A stretch of DNA of 64,000 nt from Devosia sp. MC521. Lineage in GTDB: Bacteria > Pseudomonadota > Alphaproteobacteria > Rhizobiales > Devosiaceae. Shown here piece by piece: positions 7,891 to 18,669 of the stretch. Position 1 is the stretch's first letter, and every line of letters begins with the position of its first letter. The stretch is taken from assembly GCF_014127105.1 (NCBI RefSeq), contig NZ_CP059902.1:3716496-3780495 (forward strand), written 5' to 3'. The notes under the pieces were generated by a model. The model was not told the origin of the DNA, ran no database searches, and saw only the letters and a program-made list of their open reading frames with translations. The translations under genes and the position numbers were made by a program.

Positions 7891-10731
7891 ATGGCTGATA
7901 ACGACGACAAGCGTTCCGACGACACCGGCGCCAAAAAGACTCTGACCCTCAAGGGCGGCGCCGGGCTGGGCAATCGCCCCGGCGGGATGTCGCGCGCGCC
8001 CACGCGCTCGACCGTAGTCGTGGAAAAGCGCACTCGCGTGGTTCCCAAGCCCGCCGGACAGACCGGCACGGGTAGCGGCGGTGGCCGTCCCCAGGGTTCG
8101 GGCCGACCACAGGGTGGCCGCCCCCAGCAGCAGAACCGCGCACCGCTAGGCCTTTCGGCTGCGGAAGCAGAAGCACGCCGTAAGGCGCTTGCTCTGGCTG
8201 GCGCGCGTCAGGCTGAAGATAGTGAGCGTTTTGCAGCAGAAGAAGCGCGCCGTATCGAAGATGACAACCGTCGTCGTCAGATCCGCGAAGAAGCTGCACG
8301 CCAGGAAGAAGAACGCCGTCAGGCTGACGAAGCTCGTCGCGCTGAAGAAGCTGCATCCGTAGCTGCTGCAGAACGTCCGGTCGTCGAAGAAAAGCCAGCC
8401 CGCGAAGACTTCGTTCCAGCGAGCCAGCGCAATCCAGGCCCACGCGACGTTCGCGTCGTTGCTGGTCGTCCGGGTCAGTCCGCGCGTCCTACACGCAACG
8501 AACGTCCAGAAGGTGGTGCTCGTCCAACCGGCGACAACCGCCGTCCAGAAGGCACAGGCACCCGTCCTGCCGGTGGCAACACCCGTCCAGCTGGTACGAA
8601 CACCCGCCCAACAGGTGCGAACACCCGTCCTGCCGGCACCGGTGCTCGTCCAACGAGCGCGCGTCCGTCCCCAGGCATGGCCCCAATCGGTAACGTCCCA
8701 CCAGCGCCGCCAAGCGAAGCTGATGGTCGTCGTACCCGCGCTGGTGCGCCTCAGGCTCGTCCGACCACTGAAGCAGAACTCGAGAACGCACGTCGCGCCT
8801 CGCGCGCTCAGCCAGAACGTCCAACCCGTAAGGCGGACAATGGCGCCTCGCGTGGCCGTCTGACTGTTTCGACTGCAACCACCGAAAGCGATCGTGATCG
8901 TGGCCCGTCTTTGGCCGCTATGAAGCGTCGTCGCGACAAGAAGATGGGCCGCAACCAGCAGGATGCGCCAAAGCTTCAGCGTGAAGTGGTTATTCCAGAA
9001 GTCATCACGGTTGCAGAACTTGCAAACCGTATGGCCGAACGTTCGGTCACCGTGATCAAGATGCTCATGCAGCAGGGTCAGATGGTCAAGATCACCGACG
9101 TGATCGACGCCGACACTGCAGAACTGATCGCAACTGAACTCGGCCACACCGTTAAGCGCGTTTCGGACGCCGACGTTGAAGAAGGCCTGTTCGACATCGC
9201 TTCGGACGACAAGGCAGAAGATCTGACCGATCGTGCGCCGGTTGTGACCATCATGGGTCACGTCGACCACGGTAAGACTTCACTTCTCGATGCGATCCGC
9301 AATGCCAATGTTGTGTCTGGTGAAGCCGGTGGCATCACCCAGCACATCGGTGCGTATCAGGTTGAACGGAACGGTGCGAAAATCACCTTCCTCGACACCC
9401 CAGGCCACGAAGCGTTCACCGCTATGCGTGCTCGTGGTGCTCAGGCAACCGACATCGCCATCCTCGTGGTTGCAGCAGACGACTCCGTCATGCCGCAGAC
9501 CATCGAATCCATCAAGCACGCCAAGGCGGCTGGTGTTCCGATCATCGTTGCGATCACCAAGATGGATAAGCCTTCGGCTGATCCGCAGAAGGTTCGCACC
9601 GAACTCTTGCAGCACGAAGTCTTCGTCGAAACCATGGGCGGCGACGTCCTCGACGTAGAACTCTCGGCCAAGACTGGTCTGGGCCTCGACAAGCTCCTCG
9701 AAACCATCCTCCTGCAGGCTGAAGTTCTCGAGCTCAAGGTTGCTCGTGATGGCCGTGCTGAAGGCCAGGTTATCGAAGCCAAGCTCGATCGCGGTCGCGG
9801 TCCAGTGGCTACGGTTCTCGTGCAGCGTGGCACGCTCAAGGTTGGCGACATTGTTGTTGCTGGCACCGAGTTCGCCCGTGTTCGCGCCCTGATTAACGAC
9901 AAGGGTGAGCAGGTTAAGGAAGCCGGTCCTTCGGTTCCAGTTGAAGTCCTCGGCTTCAATGGCGTTCCGTCCGCTGGCGATCGCTTCTCGGTTGTTGAAA
10001 CCGATGCGCGTGCTCGTGAAGTCACCGAATACCGTCAGCGCGCAATCCGCGAAAAGACAGCCGGTGGTGGTGCAACCAGCCTCGAGCAGATGATGAATCA
10101 GCTCAAGGCGAACGGCATCTCCAAGTTCCCGCTGATCATCAAGGGCGACGTGCAGGGTTCGGTCGAAGCGATCGTTGCTTCGCTCAACAAGCTCTCGACC
10201 GACGAAGTTTCGGCTCAGATCATCTACTCGGGCGTTGGTGGTATCACCGAGTCCGACGTGACCCTGGCTCAGGCTTCGAACGCGATTGTCATGGGCTTTA
10301 ACGTCCGTGCCAATAAGCAGGCGAACGAACTCGCCAACCGCGACGCGATCGAAATCCGCTACTACAACATCATTTACAACCTCATCGAGGATGTGAAGGG
10401 TGCGATGAGCGGCCTCCTGGCTCCAGAACGTCGCGAAACCTTCATCGGCTACGCTTCGATCAAGGAAGTGTTCCAGATCACCAAGGTCGGCAAGGTTGCT
10501 GGCTGTCAGGTCACCGAAGGCTTCATCGAACGTGGTGCTGGCGTCCGTCTGCTGCGCGACAACGTGGTTATCCACGAAGGCAAGCTCAAGACCCTCAAGC
10601 GCTTCAAGGACGAAGTCAAGGAAGTGCAAGTCGGTCAGGAATGCGGTATGGCCTTCGAAAACTACGAAGACATTCGTGCCAACGACGTTATCGAATGCTT
10701 CCGCGTCGAAACCGTCCAGCGTTCGCTCTAA
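7891..10731 (+). CDS. infB: Translation initiation factor IF-2
   Basis: GTPase that brings initiator tRNA to the 30S subunit. The 946-residue protein has a long disordered N-terminal half rich in Arg, Pro, Gly and charged residues, including coiled-coil-like [20 protein letters not shown] and TRPAGxN heptad repeats. An IF2_N domain follows, then the G domain with GHVDHGKT (456-463), DTPGHEAF and TKMD, and beta-barrel domains to the C-terminus. It starts 5 bases after the ylxR stop with GATAGGAAGT as ribosome site. A strong terminator directly follows, so rbfA and truB, usual next genes, are not in this operon. Confidence 0.97.
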   Translation: MADNDDKRSDDTGAKKTLTLKGGAGLGNRPGGMSRAPTRSTVVVEKRTRVVPKPAGQTGTGSGGGRPQGSGRPQGGRPQQQNRAPLGLSAAEAEARRKALALAGARQAEDSERFAAEEARRIEDDNRRRQIREEAARQEEERRQADEARRAEEAASVAAAERPVVEEKPAREDFVPASQRNPGPRDVRVVAGRPGQSARPTRNERPEGGARPTGDNRRPEGTGTRPAGGNTRPAGTNTRPTGANTRPAGTGARPTSARPSPGMAPIGNVPPAPPSEADGRRTRAGAPQARPTTEAELENARRASRAQPERPTRKADNGASRGRLTVSTATTESDRDRGPSLAAMKRRRDKKMGRNQQDAPKLQREVVIPEVITVAELANRMAERSVTVIKMLMQQGQMVKITDVIDADTAELIATELGHTVKRVSDADVEEGLFDIASDDKAEDLTDRAPVVTIMGHVDHGKTSLLDAIRNANVVSGEAGGITQHIGAYQVERNGAKITFLDTPGHEAFTAMRARGAQATDIAILVVAADDSVMPQTIESIKHAKAAGVPIIVAITKMDKPSADPQKVRTELLQHEVFVETMGGDVLDVELSAKTGLGLDKLLETILLQAEVLELKVARDGRAEGQVIEAKLDRGRGPVATVLVQRGTLKVGDIVVAGTEFARVRALINDKGEQVKEAGPSVPVEVLGFNGVPSAGDRFSVVETDARAREVTEYRQRAIREKTAGGGATSLEQMMNQLKANGISKFPLIIKGDVQGSVEAIVASLNKLSTDEVSAQIIYSGVGGITESDVTLAQASNAIVMGFNVRANKQANELANRDAIEIRYYNIIYNLIEDVKGAMSGLLAPERRETFIGYASIKEVFQITKVGKVAGCQVTEGFIERGAGVRLLRDNVVIHEGKLKTLKRFKDEVKEVQVGQECGMAFENYEDIRANDVIECFRVETVQRSL
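8560..8643 (+). repeat. Four 21-bp tandem repeats inside infB
   Basis: Four in-frame copies of a 21-base unit at 8560, 8581, 8602 and 8623 encode [21 protein letters not shown] and TRPAGTG. They lie in the disordered N-terminal region of IF-2, where copy number is likely to vary among strains. Confidence 0.85.
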
Positions 10732-10752
10732 GCGCGTTGAAAACAAATTGAG

Positions 10753-10785
10753 AAAAGGGCGTGGCTTCGGTCACGCCCTTTTTTT
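10753..10785 (+). terminator. Intrinsic terminator after infB
   Basis: GGGCGTG (10757-10763) and CACGCCC (10772-10778) around loop GCTTCGGT, extended by A-T pairs and followed by a run of seven T. It closes the rimP-infB operon. Confidence 0.9.
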
Positions 10786-10865
10786 ATGGGTGGAGAAAAG
10801 GGTTTACTACTGACATTCCCTGTCACTGTTCTGGCATCAAGCTACTGAATAATCAGGAGAAATCA

Positions 10866-11429
10866 ATGCACCCCATCACCATCATCCTCACCGAAGGTTT
10901 TTCGGATTGGGAGATTGCGCTCATCAGTGGGGCAGGGCGTCTCTTTTTCGCGGCAGACATCCGCTTTGTATCGCCAAATGGTGGCAATCTGACCTCGGCG
11001 GGCGGAATGCTTGTCGCCGATACCGGCAAGCTCGACGTTTGCTCCGAGGGCGTTTTGGTCGTCTGCGGCGGGACAATTTGGGATGCGCCTGATGCGCCTG
11101 ACATCTCCCCAGTTCTGCTGGCCAGCAAAGCGGCGGGCGCCACCATTGCCGCCATTTGTGGCGGTACGCTCCCTGCGGCCCGTGCAGGCTTGCTGAACGC
11201 TATCCCACACACCTCCAATGGCGACGGCTATCTCGCGGCTCTGGTGCCGGCCTATGCCGGTGCGCAGCACTATATCGCCCAGACCAAGGCTATCGCTGCT
11301 GATGGTGTCATCACCGCAGCTGGAACGGCACCCGTGAGCTTTGCCGCTGAAGTCTTTGCGGCGGCCGGCTTGCCGCCAGAAGCCGTTGCGCAGTTCTTGG
11401 CCATGCTGGGCGCCGAACATCACGCCTAA
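10866..11429 (+). CDS. DJ-1/PfpI family protein
   Basis: A 187-residue single-domain member of the DJ-1/PfpI (class I glutamine amidotransferase-like) superfamily. Seen: the opening strand TIILTEGFSDWEIAL, a conserved acidic residue in the first helix region, and the nucleophile-elbow cysteine in IAAICGGTLPAARAG. Members include glyoxalase III/deglycase-like and amidotransferase-like proteins; nothing here decides the substrate. The ATG at 10866 follows TCAGGAGA at 10853-10860. It is a single-gene unit between two terminators and sits where rbfA-truB would be expected. Confidence 0.8.
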   Translation: MHPITIILTEGFSDWEIALISGAGRLFFAADIRFVSPNGGNLTSAGGMLVADTGKLDVCSEGVLVVCGGTIWDAPDAPDISPVLLASKAAGATIAAICGGTLPAARAGLLNAIPHTSNGDGYLAALVPAYAGAQHYIAQTKAIAADGVITAAGTAPVSFAAEVFAAAGLPPEAVAQFLAMLGAEHHA

Positions 11430-11434
11430 CGCAT

Positions 11435-11476
11435 AAAAAAAAGCCCGCTTCGGGAGGCGAAGCGGGCCCTATTTTT
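11435..11476. terminator. Bidirectional terminator between DJ-1 gene and L,D-transpeptidase gene
   Basis: GCCCGCTTC (11443-11451) pairs with GAAGCGGGC (11459-11467). Eight A's precede it, giving a U-run for the minus-strand gene; CCTATTTTT follows on the plus strand. It serves the two convergent genes. Confidence 0.85.
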
Positions 11477-11529
11477 GCCGGCGACAGTGACTACGGTAAG
11501 GGCGCCACCAGCAAATCTACATAGGACGG

Positions 11530-12177
11530 TTAGTTGACAACCGTCACACGCGCACCGACCGGCACGCGCGAATACAAGTCGATAATGTCTTGGTTCATCA
11601 GGCGGATACAGCCCGAAGAGACATTGGTACCAATGGTATAGGGCTCGGTCGTCCCGTGAATACGGAACAGCGTGTCCGCCCCATTGCGATAGAGATAAAG
11701 CGCACGCGGTCCAAGCGGATTGGTCGGGCCCGGAGGCATGCCACCGGCGTATGGACCATAACGATCAGGTTCACGACGGATCATGGATTGAGTGGGTGTC
11801 CAACGGGGCCAAGCAGCCTTGCGGCCGATCGTGGCATTGCCGCGGAACACCAAGGCTTCGTCCTTGCCGACGCCGATGCCGTAACGCAGGGCGCGGTTGT
11901 TTTCCATGACGAGGTAGAGGTAATGCGCTGGCGTGTCGATAACGATCGTGCCCGGACGCTCGGAGGTGAAATACTCCACTTCCTGGCGCCACCACTTGGG
12001 GTCGACGCGACGCAGGTCCATGGCTTCCACCGGATGTGGCTCGTCATAGAGAGGGCCGTACATGCGGACATAATAGGGGTCGAAAGTGGGCTCAACCACC
12101 TTAGGCTGACGTGTTGTTGTACACGCTGTCAGCGCAGTGGCGGAAATCCCGATCAGGAACAGACGGCGAGAAAGCAA
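11530..12177 (-). CDS. L,D-transpeptidase family lipoprotein (YkuD domain)
   Basis: Cell-wall enzyme that forms 3-3 peptidoglycan cross-links or attaches proteins to peptidoglycan. The 215-residue product starts with a lipoprotein signal (MLSRRLFLIG..., lipobox LTAC with Cys19) and carries the YkuD catalytic pattern IHGTTEPYTIG followed by SSGCIRL, which holds the His and nucleophile Cys. Start is a TTG at 12177 preceded by GAGG at a good distance; no better ATG is in frame. It is therefore probably anchored in a membrane facing the periplasm. Single-gene unit with a strong downstream terminator. Confidence 0.9.
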   Translation of the reverse strand: MLSRRLFLIGISATALTACTTTRQPKVVEPTFDPYYVRMYGPLYDEPHPVEAMDLRRVDPKWWRQEVEYFTSERPGTIVIDTPAHYLYLVMENNRALRYGIGVGKDEALVFRGNATIGRKAAWPRWTPTQSMIRREPDRYGPYAGGMPPGPTNPLGPRALYLYRNGADTLFRIHGTTEPYTIGTNVSSGCIRLMNQDIIDLYSRVPVGARVTVVN

Positions 12178-12346
12178 CTCGGAACCTCAATCAAAACGGG
12201 GGGTGTTGAGAATGTGGCGAGGGATCCCGCCTTCGACACTACCCATACCTTTGCTTACCTTAACATGGCACCAATGCGGCGGTTCCGTGTCGCAAAAATC
12301 CCAATCCTGCAAATGTTGCTCAAAAAGCACATGCGTACTGAGGCTA

Positions 12347-12374
12347 AAAGAAAAAGGCCAGCAGAGCCGGCCTT
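12347..12374 (-). terminator. Intrinsic terminator of rpsO-pnp
   Basis: Read on the minus strand: AAGGCCGGC, loop TCT, GCTGGCCTT, then TTTCTTTT. It lies 33 bases beyond the pnp stop. Confidence 0.85.
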
Positions 12375-12406
12375 CTTCAAATTGGTGATGGAAAATTTAG
12401 CTGAAA

Positions 12407-14551
12407 TTATTCAGCCGAATCATCCTTGGCAGCGGCCACGATTTCCTGACCTGTTGCCTGATCGACAACCTTCATGGAGAGGCGAACCTTACCGCGTTCG
12501 TCAAAGCCCAGAAGCTTGACCCAAACCTTGTCGCCTTCCTTGACCACATCGGTGGTCTTGGCAACGCGCTGGTCGGCCAGCTGGGAGATGTGCACGAGGC
12601 CATCCTTGGCGCCGAAGAAGTTCACGAATGCACCAAAGTCAGCGGTCTTAACGACAGTACCCTGGTAGATTGCGTTCACTTCTGGCTCGTCGGTGATCGA
12701 GCGGATCCACTTGATCGCAGCGTCGATCTGCGAACCTTCCGAAGACGAAACCTTTACGGTGCCGTCGTCTTCGATGTTGATCTTCGCGCCGGTCTTTTCC
12801 ACGATTTCGCGGATAACCTTGCCACCGGTGCCGATCACTTCACGGATCTTGTCGGTTGGGATCTTGAGGGTTTCAATGCGCGGAGCAAATTCACCGACTT
12901 CACCACGGCTCTGGCTCAGGGCCTTGCCCATTTCGCCCAGAATGTGGACGCGGCCGTCCTTAGCCTGCGCCAGAGCGGTCTTCATGATCTCTTCGGTGAT
13001 ACCGGCGATCTTGATGTCCATCTGCAGCGAGGTGATGCCTTCTTCGGTCCCTGCGACCTTGAAGTCCATGTCGCCGAGGTGATCTTCGTCACCCAGAATG
13101 TCCGAAAGAACGGCGTACTTGTCGCCTTCCAGGATCAGCCCCATGGCGATACCGGCCACTGGACGCTTCATTGGAACGCCAGCGTCCATCAGTGCGAGCG
13201 AGGTGCCGCAAACGGTTGCCATCGAGGACGAGCCGTTCGATTCGGTGATCTCGGACACGATACGGATGGTGTATGGGAATTCTTCCAGCGATGGGCGGAT
13301 CGGGTTGATCGCGCGCCAAGCCAGCTTGCCGTGACCGATTTCGCGACGGCCTGGGGAACCCATACGACCAGCTTCACCTACCGAATATGGAGGGAAGTTG
13401 TAGTGCAGGAGGAAGTTTTCCTTGCGGGTGCCTTCGAGGCTGTCGATGAACTGTTCGTCATCGGCAGTACCGAGGGTCGCAACAACCAGCGCCTGAGTTT
13501 CACCGCGGGTGAACACAGCCGAACCGTGGGTGCGTGGCAGGATACCAACTTCAGAAACGATCGAGCGAACGGTCTTGGTGTCACGGCCGTCGATACGGCT
13601 GCCGGTGTCCAGAATGTTCCAGCGAACGATCTTGGCCTGCAGGTTGTGAACGACTTCGCCGAGCGCTTCCTTGGACACTTCGCCAGCTTCGATCTTGGCA
13701 GCAAAAGCTTCCTTGACCTTGGTGTTGGCAGCGGCAACCGCAGCGTAGCGTGCAGCCTTTTCAGTGATCTGGTAAGCAGCGCGCAGGTCAGCTTCAGCAA
13801 TCGTCAGGACTTCAGCTTCGAGAGCCGAGAAGTCTGGCGGAGTGAATTCGCGTGGTTCCTTGGCAGCAAGTTCAGCCAGCTTGATGATCGCTTCGATCAC
13901 CTGAGCCGATGCCTTGTGACCGAACATCACTGCGCCGAGCATGATTTCTTCCGAAAGCTCCTGAGCTTCCGATTCAACCATCAGAACGGCGTCCTGCGTG
14001 CCAGCCATGACGAGGTCAAGCTTGCTGTCAGCACGACGATCAACTGGCAGGTTCAGAACGTATTCGCCATCGACATAACCAACGCGCGCAGCGCCGATTG
14101 GGCCCATGAACGGAACGCCGGAGATGGTCAGAGCAGCAGAAGCTGCGACCATGGCGAGCACGTCTGGGTTGTTTTCCATGTCGTGCTGGAGAACGGTGAT
14201 GACGACCTGAGTTTCGAACTTGTAGCCATCTGGGAACAGTGGGCGGATCGGACGGTCGATGAGGCGCGAAACCAAAGTTTCGTTCTCGCTCGGACGGCCT
14301 TCACGCTTGAAGTAACCGCCTGGGATTTTGCCCGCGGCGAAGTACTTTTCCTGGTAGTTGACGGTCAGAGGGAAGAAGTCCTGGCCGGGCTTTGCGGTCT
14401 TAGCGCTTACCACGGTCGCGAGAACAACGGTTTCGCCCAGCGAGGCAATGACTGCACCGTCAGCCTGGCGAGCCATCTTACCGGTCTCGAGCGTAAGCGG
14501 CTGGCCGCCCCAGTTCAGCTCGACCTTGTGGTGGTCAAAATTGATCGACAT
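12407..14551 (-). CDS. pnp: Polynucleotide phosphorylase
   Basis: Phosphorolytic 3'-5' exoribonuclease of the RNA degradosome. The 714-residue product has two RNase PH-like domains (first around residues 5-220, second around 310-540 with [16 protein letters not shown]), then a KH domain ([19 protein letters not shown]) and a C-terminal S1 domain ([21 protein letters not shown]). I chose the ATG at 14551 ([12 protein letters not shown]), the conserved family start; the reading 17 residues longer is not conserved-looking. It follows rpsO after 308 bases, as in most proteobacteria, where RNase III processing of the leader controls it. Confidence 0.97.
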   Translation of the reverse strand: MSINFDHHKVELNWGGQPLTLETGKMARQADGAVIASLGETVVLATVVSAKTAKPGQDFFPLTVNYQEKYFAAGKIPGGYFKREGRPSENETLVSRLIDRPIRPLFPDGYKFETQVVITVLQHDMENNPDVLAMVAASAALTISGVPFMGPIGAARVGYVDGEYVLNLPVDRRADSKLDLVMAGTQDAVLMVESEAQELSEEIMLGAVMFGHKASAQVIEAIIKLAELAAKEPREFTPPDFSALEAEVLTIAEADLRAAYQITEKAARYAAVAAANTKVKEAFAAKIEAGEVSKEALGEVVHNLQAKIVRWNILDTGSRIDGRDTKTVRSIVSEVGILPRTHGSAVFTRGETQALVVATLGTADDEQFIDSLEGTRKENFLLHYNFPPYSVGEAGRMGSPGRREIGHGKLAWRAINPIRPSLEEFPYTIRIVSEITESNGSSSMATVCGTSLALMDAGVPMKRPVAGIAMGLILEGDKYAVLSDILGDEDHLGDMDFKVAGTEEGITSLQMDIKIAGITEEIMKTALAQAKDGRVHILGEMGKALSQSRGEVGEFAPRIETLKIPTDKIREVIGTGGKVIREIVEKTGAKINIEDDGTVKVSSSEGSQIDAAIKWIRSITDEPEVNAIYQGTVVKTADFGAFVNFFGAKDGLVHISQLADQRVAKTTDVVKEGDKVWVKLLGFDERGKVRLSMKVVDQATGQEIVAAAKDDSAE

Positions 14552-14859
14552 GACTTGTCTTTCTGTTTTGCGGCAGAGCGGGAACGCGCGTGAGGCCTTC
14601 ACGAGCGAACTCTACCGATGTGCCCGCACTGATGATGCACCCCATGTGCATGTCAGCTCAAAATCAGGCACTGGTTCTGTTGGCGGGTCAGAACATGGAC
14701 AAGACAACGAGCAACTCCTCAGCGGAAGTGGCTGGTAATCCTGCCATGCTCCGGCATCGCCGGCCTAAAAGCACTTTCCGCCATATTGCGGGAGTTTGCT
14801 CTAAACTGCCCCGGAAAAGGGCAACCGGCGCGAGAGTTGCCTCACGCGCCGGAAGTTTT
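14552..14859 (-). other. rpsO-pnp intergenic leader
   Basis: 308 bases without a supportable gene. It holds the rpsO-proximal terminator-like hairpin (14825-14852) and then the pnp leader. By analogy with E. coli this region may form the RNase III-processed stem that lets PNPase control its own synthesis, but I could not identify a convincing long duplex by eye. Confidence 0.4.
14825..14852 (-). terminator. Hairpin after rpsO, partial terminator
   Basis: CCGGCGCG (14825-14832) pairs with CGCGCCGG (14845-14852). On the minus strand it is followed by TTGCCCTTTTCC, a weak U-tract, so some read-through into pnp is expected. Confidence 0.6.
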
Positions 14860-15129
14860 TTAGCGACGCAGGCCGAGCTTTTCGATCAGCGACTGGTAGC
14901 GCGCGCCGTCAACCTTCTTGAGGTAGTCGAGCAGGCTACGACGGGTCGAAACGAGCTTGAGAAGACCACGACGGGAGTGGTTGTCCTTCTTGTGGCCCTT
15001 GAAGTGTTCGGTGAGGTTCGCAATGCGTTCAGACAGAATCGCAACCTGCACTTCCGGCGAACCGGTGTCGTTTGCAGTGGTTGCGTATTCCTTGATGAGT
15101 TCTGCCTTGCGTTCTGCAGTAATCGACAT
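14860..15129 (-). CDS. rpsO: 30S ribosomal protein S15
   Basis: Small-subunit protein that binds 16S rRNA early in assembly. The 89-residue product matches the S15 family throughout ([48 protein letters not shown]) and has the normal length. The ATG at 15129 is preceded by AAAAGGAACAGCTG. It is followed by pnp. truB and rbfA, which usually lie just upstream in Rhizobiales, are replaced by a sensor kinase gene. Confidence 0.98.
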   Translation of the reverse strand: MSITAERKAELIKEYATTANDTGSPEVQVAILSERIANLTEHFKGHKKDNHSRRGLLKLVSTRRSLLDYLKKVDGARYQSLIEKLGLRR

Positions 15130-15271
15130 CAGCTGTTCCTTTTCAGTTAGGAAAGTGGACGCCCCAACCAGGATGTCGTCCAGGTAGGGCCATGAAGGCA
15201 GGCCGTCTTGTCATGCAACAAGCCGCCAGCTGGGCGGACCTATAGGGCAAATAGGCCCAAAACACCAGAAT

Positions 15272-16981
15272 TTATTGGGCTGCCAGCTGCTCCTCGGGTC
15301 GCGCCGCCGCAAAGGACGGGTCGAGTGCGGTGAGGGGGACGTGAAATTGCCACTCAACCCCATCGGGATGCGCGATTCTTTCCACTTTTGCCCCTAGGGC
15401 TCCACCCACCATGGTGCGCAACACAATCGTGCCAAAGCCAGATCGGTCGGTCATCACCAGTTCCGAGCGCAGATACTCACGCCAGCGGATAAACAGCATG
15501 GAGTCTTTAATATCCCAGCTGAGCTTTAGTCGCCCACTTGGCTCATAAAACGCGCCATAGCGCGTGGCATTGGTCGACAGCTCATGCAGCGCCATGCCCA
15601 AAATCTGTGCTCCTTGCGGGTTGATGCGCACCTCAGGTCCGTCAATGGTCACCCGGTCTGCATCGGGTGGCAGGAAAGGCCCCAATTGCTGGTCGACCAG
15701 TTCACTTAACATCACCCCAGCCCGACCATTGGCCAAGAGCAGGTCGGTCGAGCGCGCCAGACCCAAAATGCGTTTCTCAAGGGTCTGCACATAGGTGGGC
15801 AGATCGGTAGAACCCCGCGCCGTTTGCTTGGCCATAGCGGCGATAACGGCCATTTGGTTCTTTGAGCGATGTGCCAACTCCCGCATCAGGAAACGAATGT
15901 CGCGCTCGGCGGTTTGCCGTTGCTCAGAGGCGACGGCCAGCGTTTTTGACACCTCGGCAATTTCGGCAACCGGATAAGAGCGCGGATAGACCGTTTCGCC
16001 ATGCCCAAGGCGTCTCGCGTCAACGCTGAGCCCCTTGACCGAATGACGAATACGGCCAGCGATCAAAAAGGCGACCCCAGTCGAGGTCGCGGCAATGACA
16101 AGCGCCCAAATGGCCAATTGTTGCAGCGAGTCGGCCAGTGGCTTTTGCACATTGGCAGCGGACGCCCAAGCGACGATACGCCAGCCCGTGAGAGGCGAGC
16201 GCCAGAGCACACTCACCACATCTTCGCCGTCATAGACCTCGCGTGAAAACCGCTCGTCGGGCAAATTGGATTGGTCTTGGCGCAGTGGCAGCGTCTCTGC
16301 GACCTCAAGTCCCGCGTCCAAAGTTGACGCCATCACCGCGTTGTTGAGATCAATGAGGGCCGCGTGCCAGCCCTCGGGCAATTGGCGTGATTGCAGTGCT
16401 GGCGCAAGATCATCTGAATTTTGCGCCAGTCCCAAAAGCGCAACGCTTTCAGTCGTCTGGACCGGGAGCCACACACTGAACACATGTCGCCGCGAGGCGG
16501 CGCCCATGAAGAGGTTGGATATCGCGGGGCGCCCAGTTTCGAGCGCCAAGGCCGCCGTCACCGGGTCGGCGGTTTTCGGCAGCTTGGTGCCAAAGGGCAT
16601 GCGCGTGTTCAAAATCTGGTTGAACTCGTCATCCGTGGCCAGCAGATAGGTGCTCGTTCCCTGCAGCGCTTGGGTGGCGCGGGCGTGGAAGTTGATCAGG
16701 TCTTCGTCCTGCATGGCCTGTGTAGCGGCTAGAACGCGCAAAGTGGTCGCCATGCCAGCAACTTCACGGTCCACCGAATAGCCCATGGCCTGCACAGTGG
16801 CATTGATCAGTGTGTTGACGACGGCTTGTTGGGTGTCGTTGCCGCGATTGATCAGCACGACCGAGACAGCAAAGGCGGGAATGAGGATCACCAGCACCAG
16901 TGCATAGAGATAGGTGGCGATCGAGTGACCGCGATGGAATTTACCGAGCTTGGGCACTTTGTGTACCCCGGCGATTGCCAT
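15272..16981 (-). CDS. Membrane sensor histidine kinase, HWE/HisKA_2 type
   Basis: Signal-transduction kinase of 569 residues. Seen: basic N-terminus, a transmembrane helix at about residues 26-45 (YALVLVILIPAFAVSVVLI), a periplasmic sensor region of roughly 240 residues, a second helix at about 290-310 (LAIWALVIAATSTGVAFLIA), then a HAMP-like linker. The H-box is FLMRELAHRSKNQMAV, followed by ATPase motifs ALHELSTNATRYGAF and the WRE triplet in RWREYL that marks HWE kinases. No response regulator gene is adjacent. HWE kinases in this order often feed general-stress or light signalling; the ligand is unknown. Confidence 0.88.
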   Translation of the reverse strand: MAIAGVHKVPKLGKFHRGHSIATYLYALVLVILIPAFAVSVVLINRGNDTQQAVVNTLINATVQAMGYSVDREVAGMATTLRVLAATQAMQDEDLINFHARATQALQGTSTYLLATDDEFNQILNTRMPFGTKLPKTADPVTAALALETGRPAISNLFMGAASRRHVFSVWLPVQTTESVALLGLAQNSDDLAPALQSRQLPEGWHAALIDLNNAVMASTLDAGLEVAETLPLRQDQSNLPDERFSREVYDGEDVVSVLWRSPLTGWRIVAWASAANVQKPLADSLQQLAIWALVIAATSTGVAFLIAGRIRHSVKGLSVDARRLGHGETVYPRSYPVAEIAEVSKTLAVASEQRQTAERDIRFLMRELAHRSKNQMAVIAAMAKQTARGSTDLPTYVQTLEKRILGLARSTDLLLANGRAGVMLSELVDQQLGPFLPPDADRVTIDGPEVRINPQGAQILGMALHELSTNATRYGAFYEPSGRLKLSWDIKDSMLFIRWREYLRSELVMTDRSGFGTIVLRTMVGGALGAKVERIAHPDGVEWQFHVPLTALDPSFAAARPEEQLAAQ

Positions 16982-17261
16982 CCGATTATAGCCCCTGCAT
17001 CAACTTAGTGTACGACGATCCGAACGCCTGCGCGCCAGCCTTGTTCCAAAACCACGCTTCGGATTACTCGCCTAACGCTATTGTCGTCGACCCATCGGCT
17101 AACCAACACCGTATATATACGCCGGAAATCAAACGATTAGTGCGAAGTGCAGACTGTGCCTGCTTGCAATAATCAGTACTTCTCTAACCGAGATAACCCG
17201 CAACTCGGCGTTCGGTTGCAGAGGCATGGCATGAATTGTTTGGCTCTGCTAAAGAGCCACC
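16982..17261. other. Divergent promoter region between sensor kinase gene and miaB
   Basis: 280 bases without a supportable gene. It contains the AT-rich perfect palindrome GTATATATAC at 17111-17120, which could hold -10 elements, but I see no full promoter that I would defend. Confidence 0.4.
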
Positions 17262-18656
17262 ATGACCCAGACTATGATCCCGAGCGCACCCAAGCGGGTG
17301 TTCATCAAGACTTATGGCTGTCAGATGAATGTCTATGACAGCGACCGCATGGCCGACGCCTTGGCGCCGCACGGTTATACGCCGACGCAAGAGCTTGCTG
17401 AGGCCGATCTGGTCCTGCTCAACACTTGTCACATCCGCGAAAAAGCCTCGGAAAAGGTCTTCTCCGAACTGGGTCGCCTGCGTGAATTGCAGGATGAAAA
17501 GCGCGCCGCTGGCAGCGATATGATGATCGGTGTTGCCGGTTGCGTGGCGCAGGCCGAGGGCGAAGAAATTGCCCGCCGCGCGCCCGTGGTCGATCTGGTT
17601 TTTGGTCCGCAGGCTTACCACCGCCTGCCTGAAATGCTCTCGCAGGTCGAATCGCGCAAGCATCTGCACCCCTCGCTCAAGCGCGCCGTTATCGACACTG
17701 ACTTCCCCGAAGAAGATAAGTTCGCTCATCTTCCTGCTGCCAAAAAAGAAGTGATGGTTGCGCGCGGCCTCACCGCTTTCCTTACTGTGCAGGAAGGCTG
17801 CGATAAGTTCTGCTCCTTCTGCGTTGTGCCCTATACGCGTGGCGCTGAAGTGTCCCGTCCGGTCTCCCAGGTGCTCGACGAAGCCCGTCGTCTGGTCGAC
17901 GCCGGCGTCAAGGAAATCACCCTGCTGGGCCAGAACGTTAACGCCTACCACGGCACCGATGCCGCCGGGCGCGATGTCGGCCTTGGCGCGCTGGTTTATC
18001 TCCTCGCCGAAATTTCTGGCCTTGAGCGCCTGCGCTACACAACCAGCCATCCCCGCGACATGGACGATGCGCTGATCAATGCGCACCGTGATCTGCCGCT
18101 TCTCATGCCTTACTTGCACCTGCCGGTTCAGTCCGGTTCGGATCGCATTTTGAAGGCCATGAACCGCAAGCACACGCGCGCTGAATATCTCGCGCTCATC
18201 GAGCGCATCAAAACCGCGCGTCCAGACATGGCCATGTCCGGCGACTTTATCGTCGGCTTCCCCGGCGAAACCGATCAGGATTTCGAGGACACTCTCGATA
18301 TCATCCGCCAGACCAATTACGCCTCGGCCTATTCGTTCAAATACTCGACCCGTCCCGGCACGCCGGGCGCAAATCTGGGCGATCAAATCTCCGAAGAGGT
18401 CAAAACCGAGCGCCTCCATCGCCTGCAAGAGCTGGTCAATCAGCAGACCACGGACTTCCACGCCTCCATGATCGGCAAAACTCTGCCGGTTCTTATCGAG
18501 CGCGTTGGTCGTCAGGCCGGTCAGATTGGCGGTCGCTCGCCTTACCTGCAAGCGGTTCACCTCGATGGCAGCCCAGATCTCATCGGCAATATCCATCAGG
18601 TCGAGATCATTGGCACCATGACCAATTCGCTTGTCGGGCGTTTGGCCCAAAGCTAG
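17262..18656 (+). CDS. miaB: tRNA-2-methylthio-N6-dimethylallyladenosine synthase
   Basis: Radical-SAM enzyme that adds the 2-methylthio group to i6A37 of tRNA. The 464-residue product has the N-terminal MTTase domain with its three cluster cysteines ([30 protein letters not shown]), the radical-SAM CxxxCxxC in [17 protein letters not shown], and a C-terminal TRAM domain. ATG at 17262. Upstream of phoH, ybeY and corC as in many proteobacteria, but a palindromic-repeat intergenic region separates it from phoH. Confidence 0.97.
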   Translation: MTQTMIPSAPKRVFIKTYGCQMNVYDSDRMADALAPHGYTPTQELAEADLVLLNTCHIREKASEKVFSELGRLRELQDEKRAAGSDMMIGVAGCVAQAEGEEIARRAPVVDLVFGPQAYHRLPEMLSQVESRKHLHPSLKRAVIDTDFPEEDKFAHLPAAKKEVMVARGLTAFLTVQEGCDKFCSFCVVPYTRGAEVSRPVSQVLDEARRLVDAGVKEITLLGQNVNAYHGTDAAGRDVGLGALVYLLAEISGLERLRYTTSHPRDMDDALINAHRDLPLLMPYLHLPVQSGSDRILKAMNRKHTRAEYLALIERIKTARPDMAMSGDFIVGFPGETDQDFEDTLDIIRQTNYASAYSFKYSTRPGTPGANLGDQISEEVKTERLHRLQELVNQQTTDFHASMIGKTLPVLIERVGRQAGQIGGRSPYLQAVHLDGSPDLIGNIHQVEIIGTMTNSLVGRLAQS

Positions 18657-18669
18657 TCGTCTAATCTCT

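Noticed and set aside
9280..10746. 488-codon open frame on the minus strand, antisense to infB
   Set aside because: Shadow of infB caused by GC-rich codon use; composition is unlike real proteins.
12590..14593. 667-codon open frame on the plus strand, antisense to pnp
   Set aside because: It mirrors the codon bias of pnp, shows no recognisable domain or ribosome site, and pnp itself is conserved end to end.
17184..18650. 488-codon open frame on the minus strand, antisense to miaB
   Set aside because: Shadow of the miaB reading frame; no domain signature.
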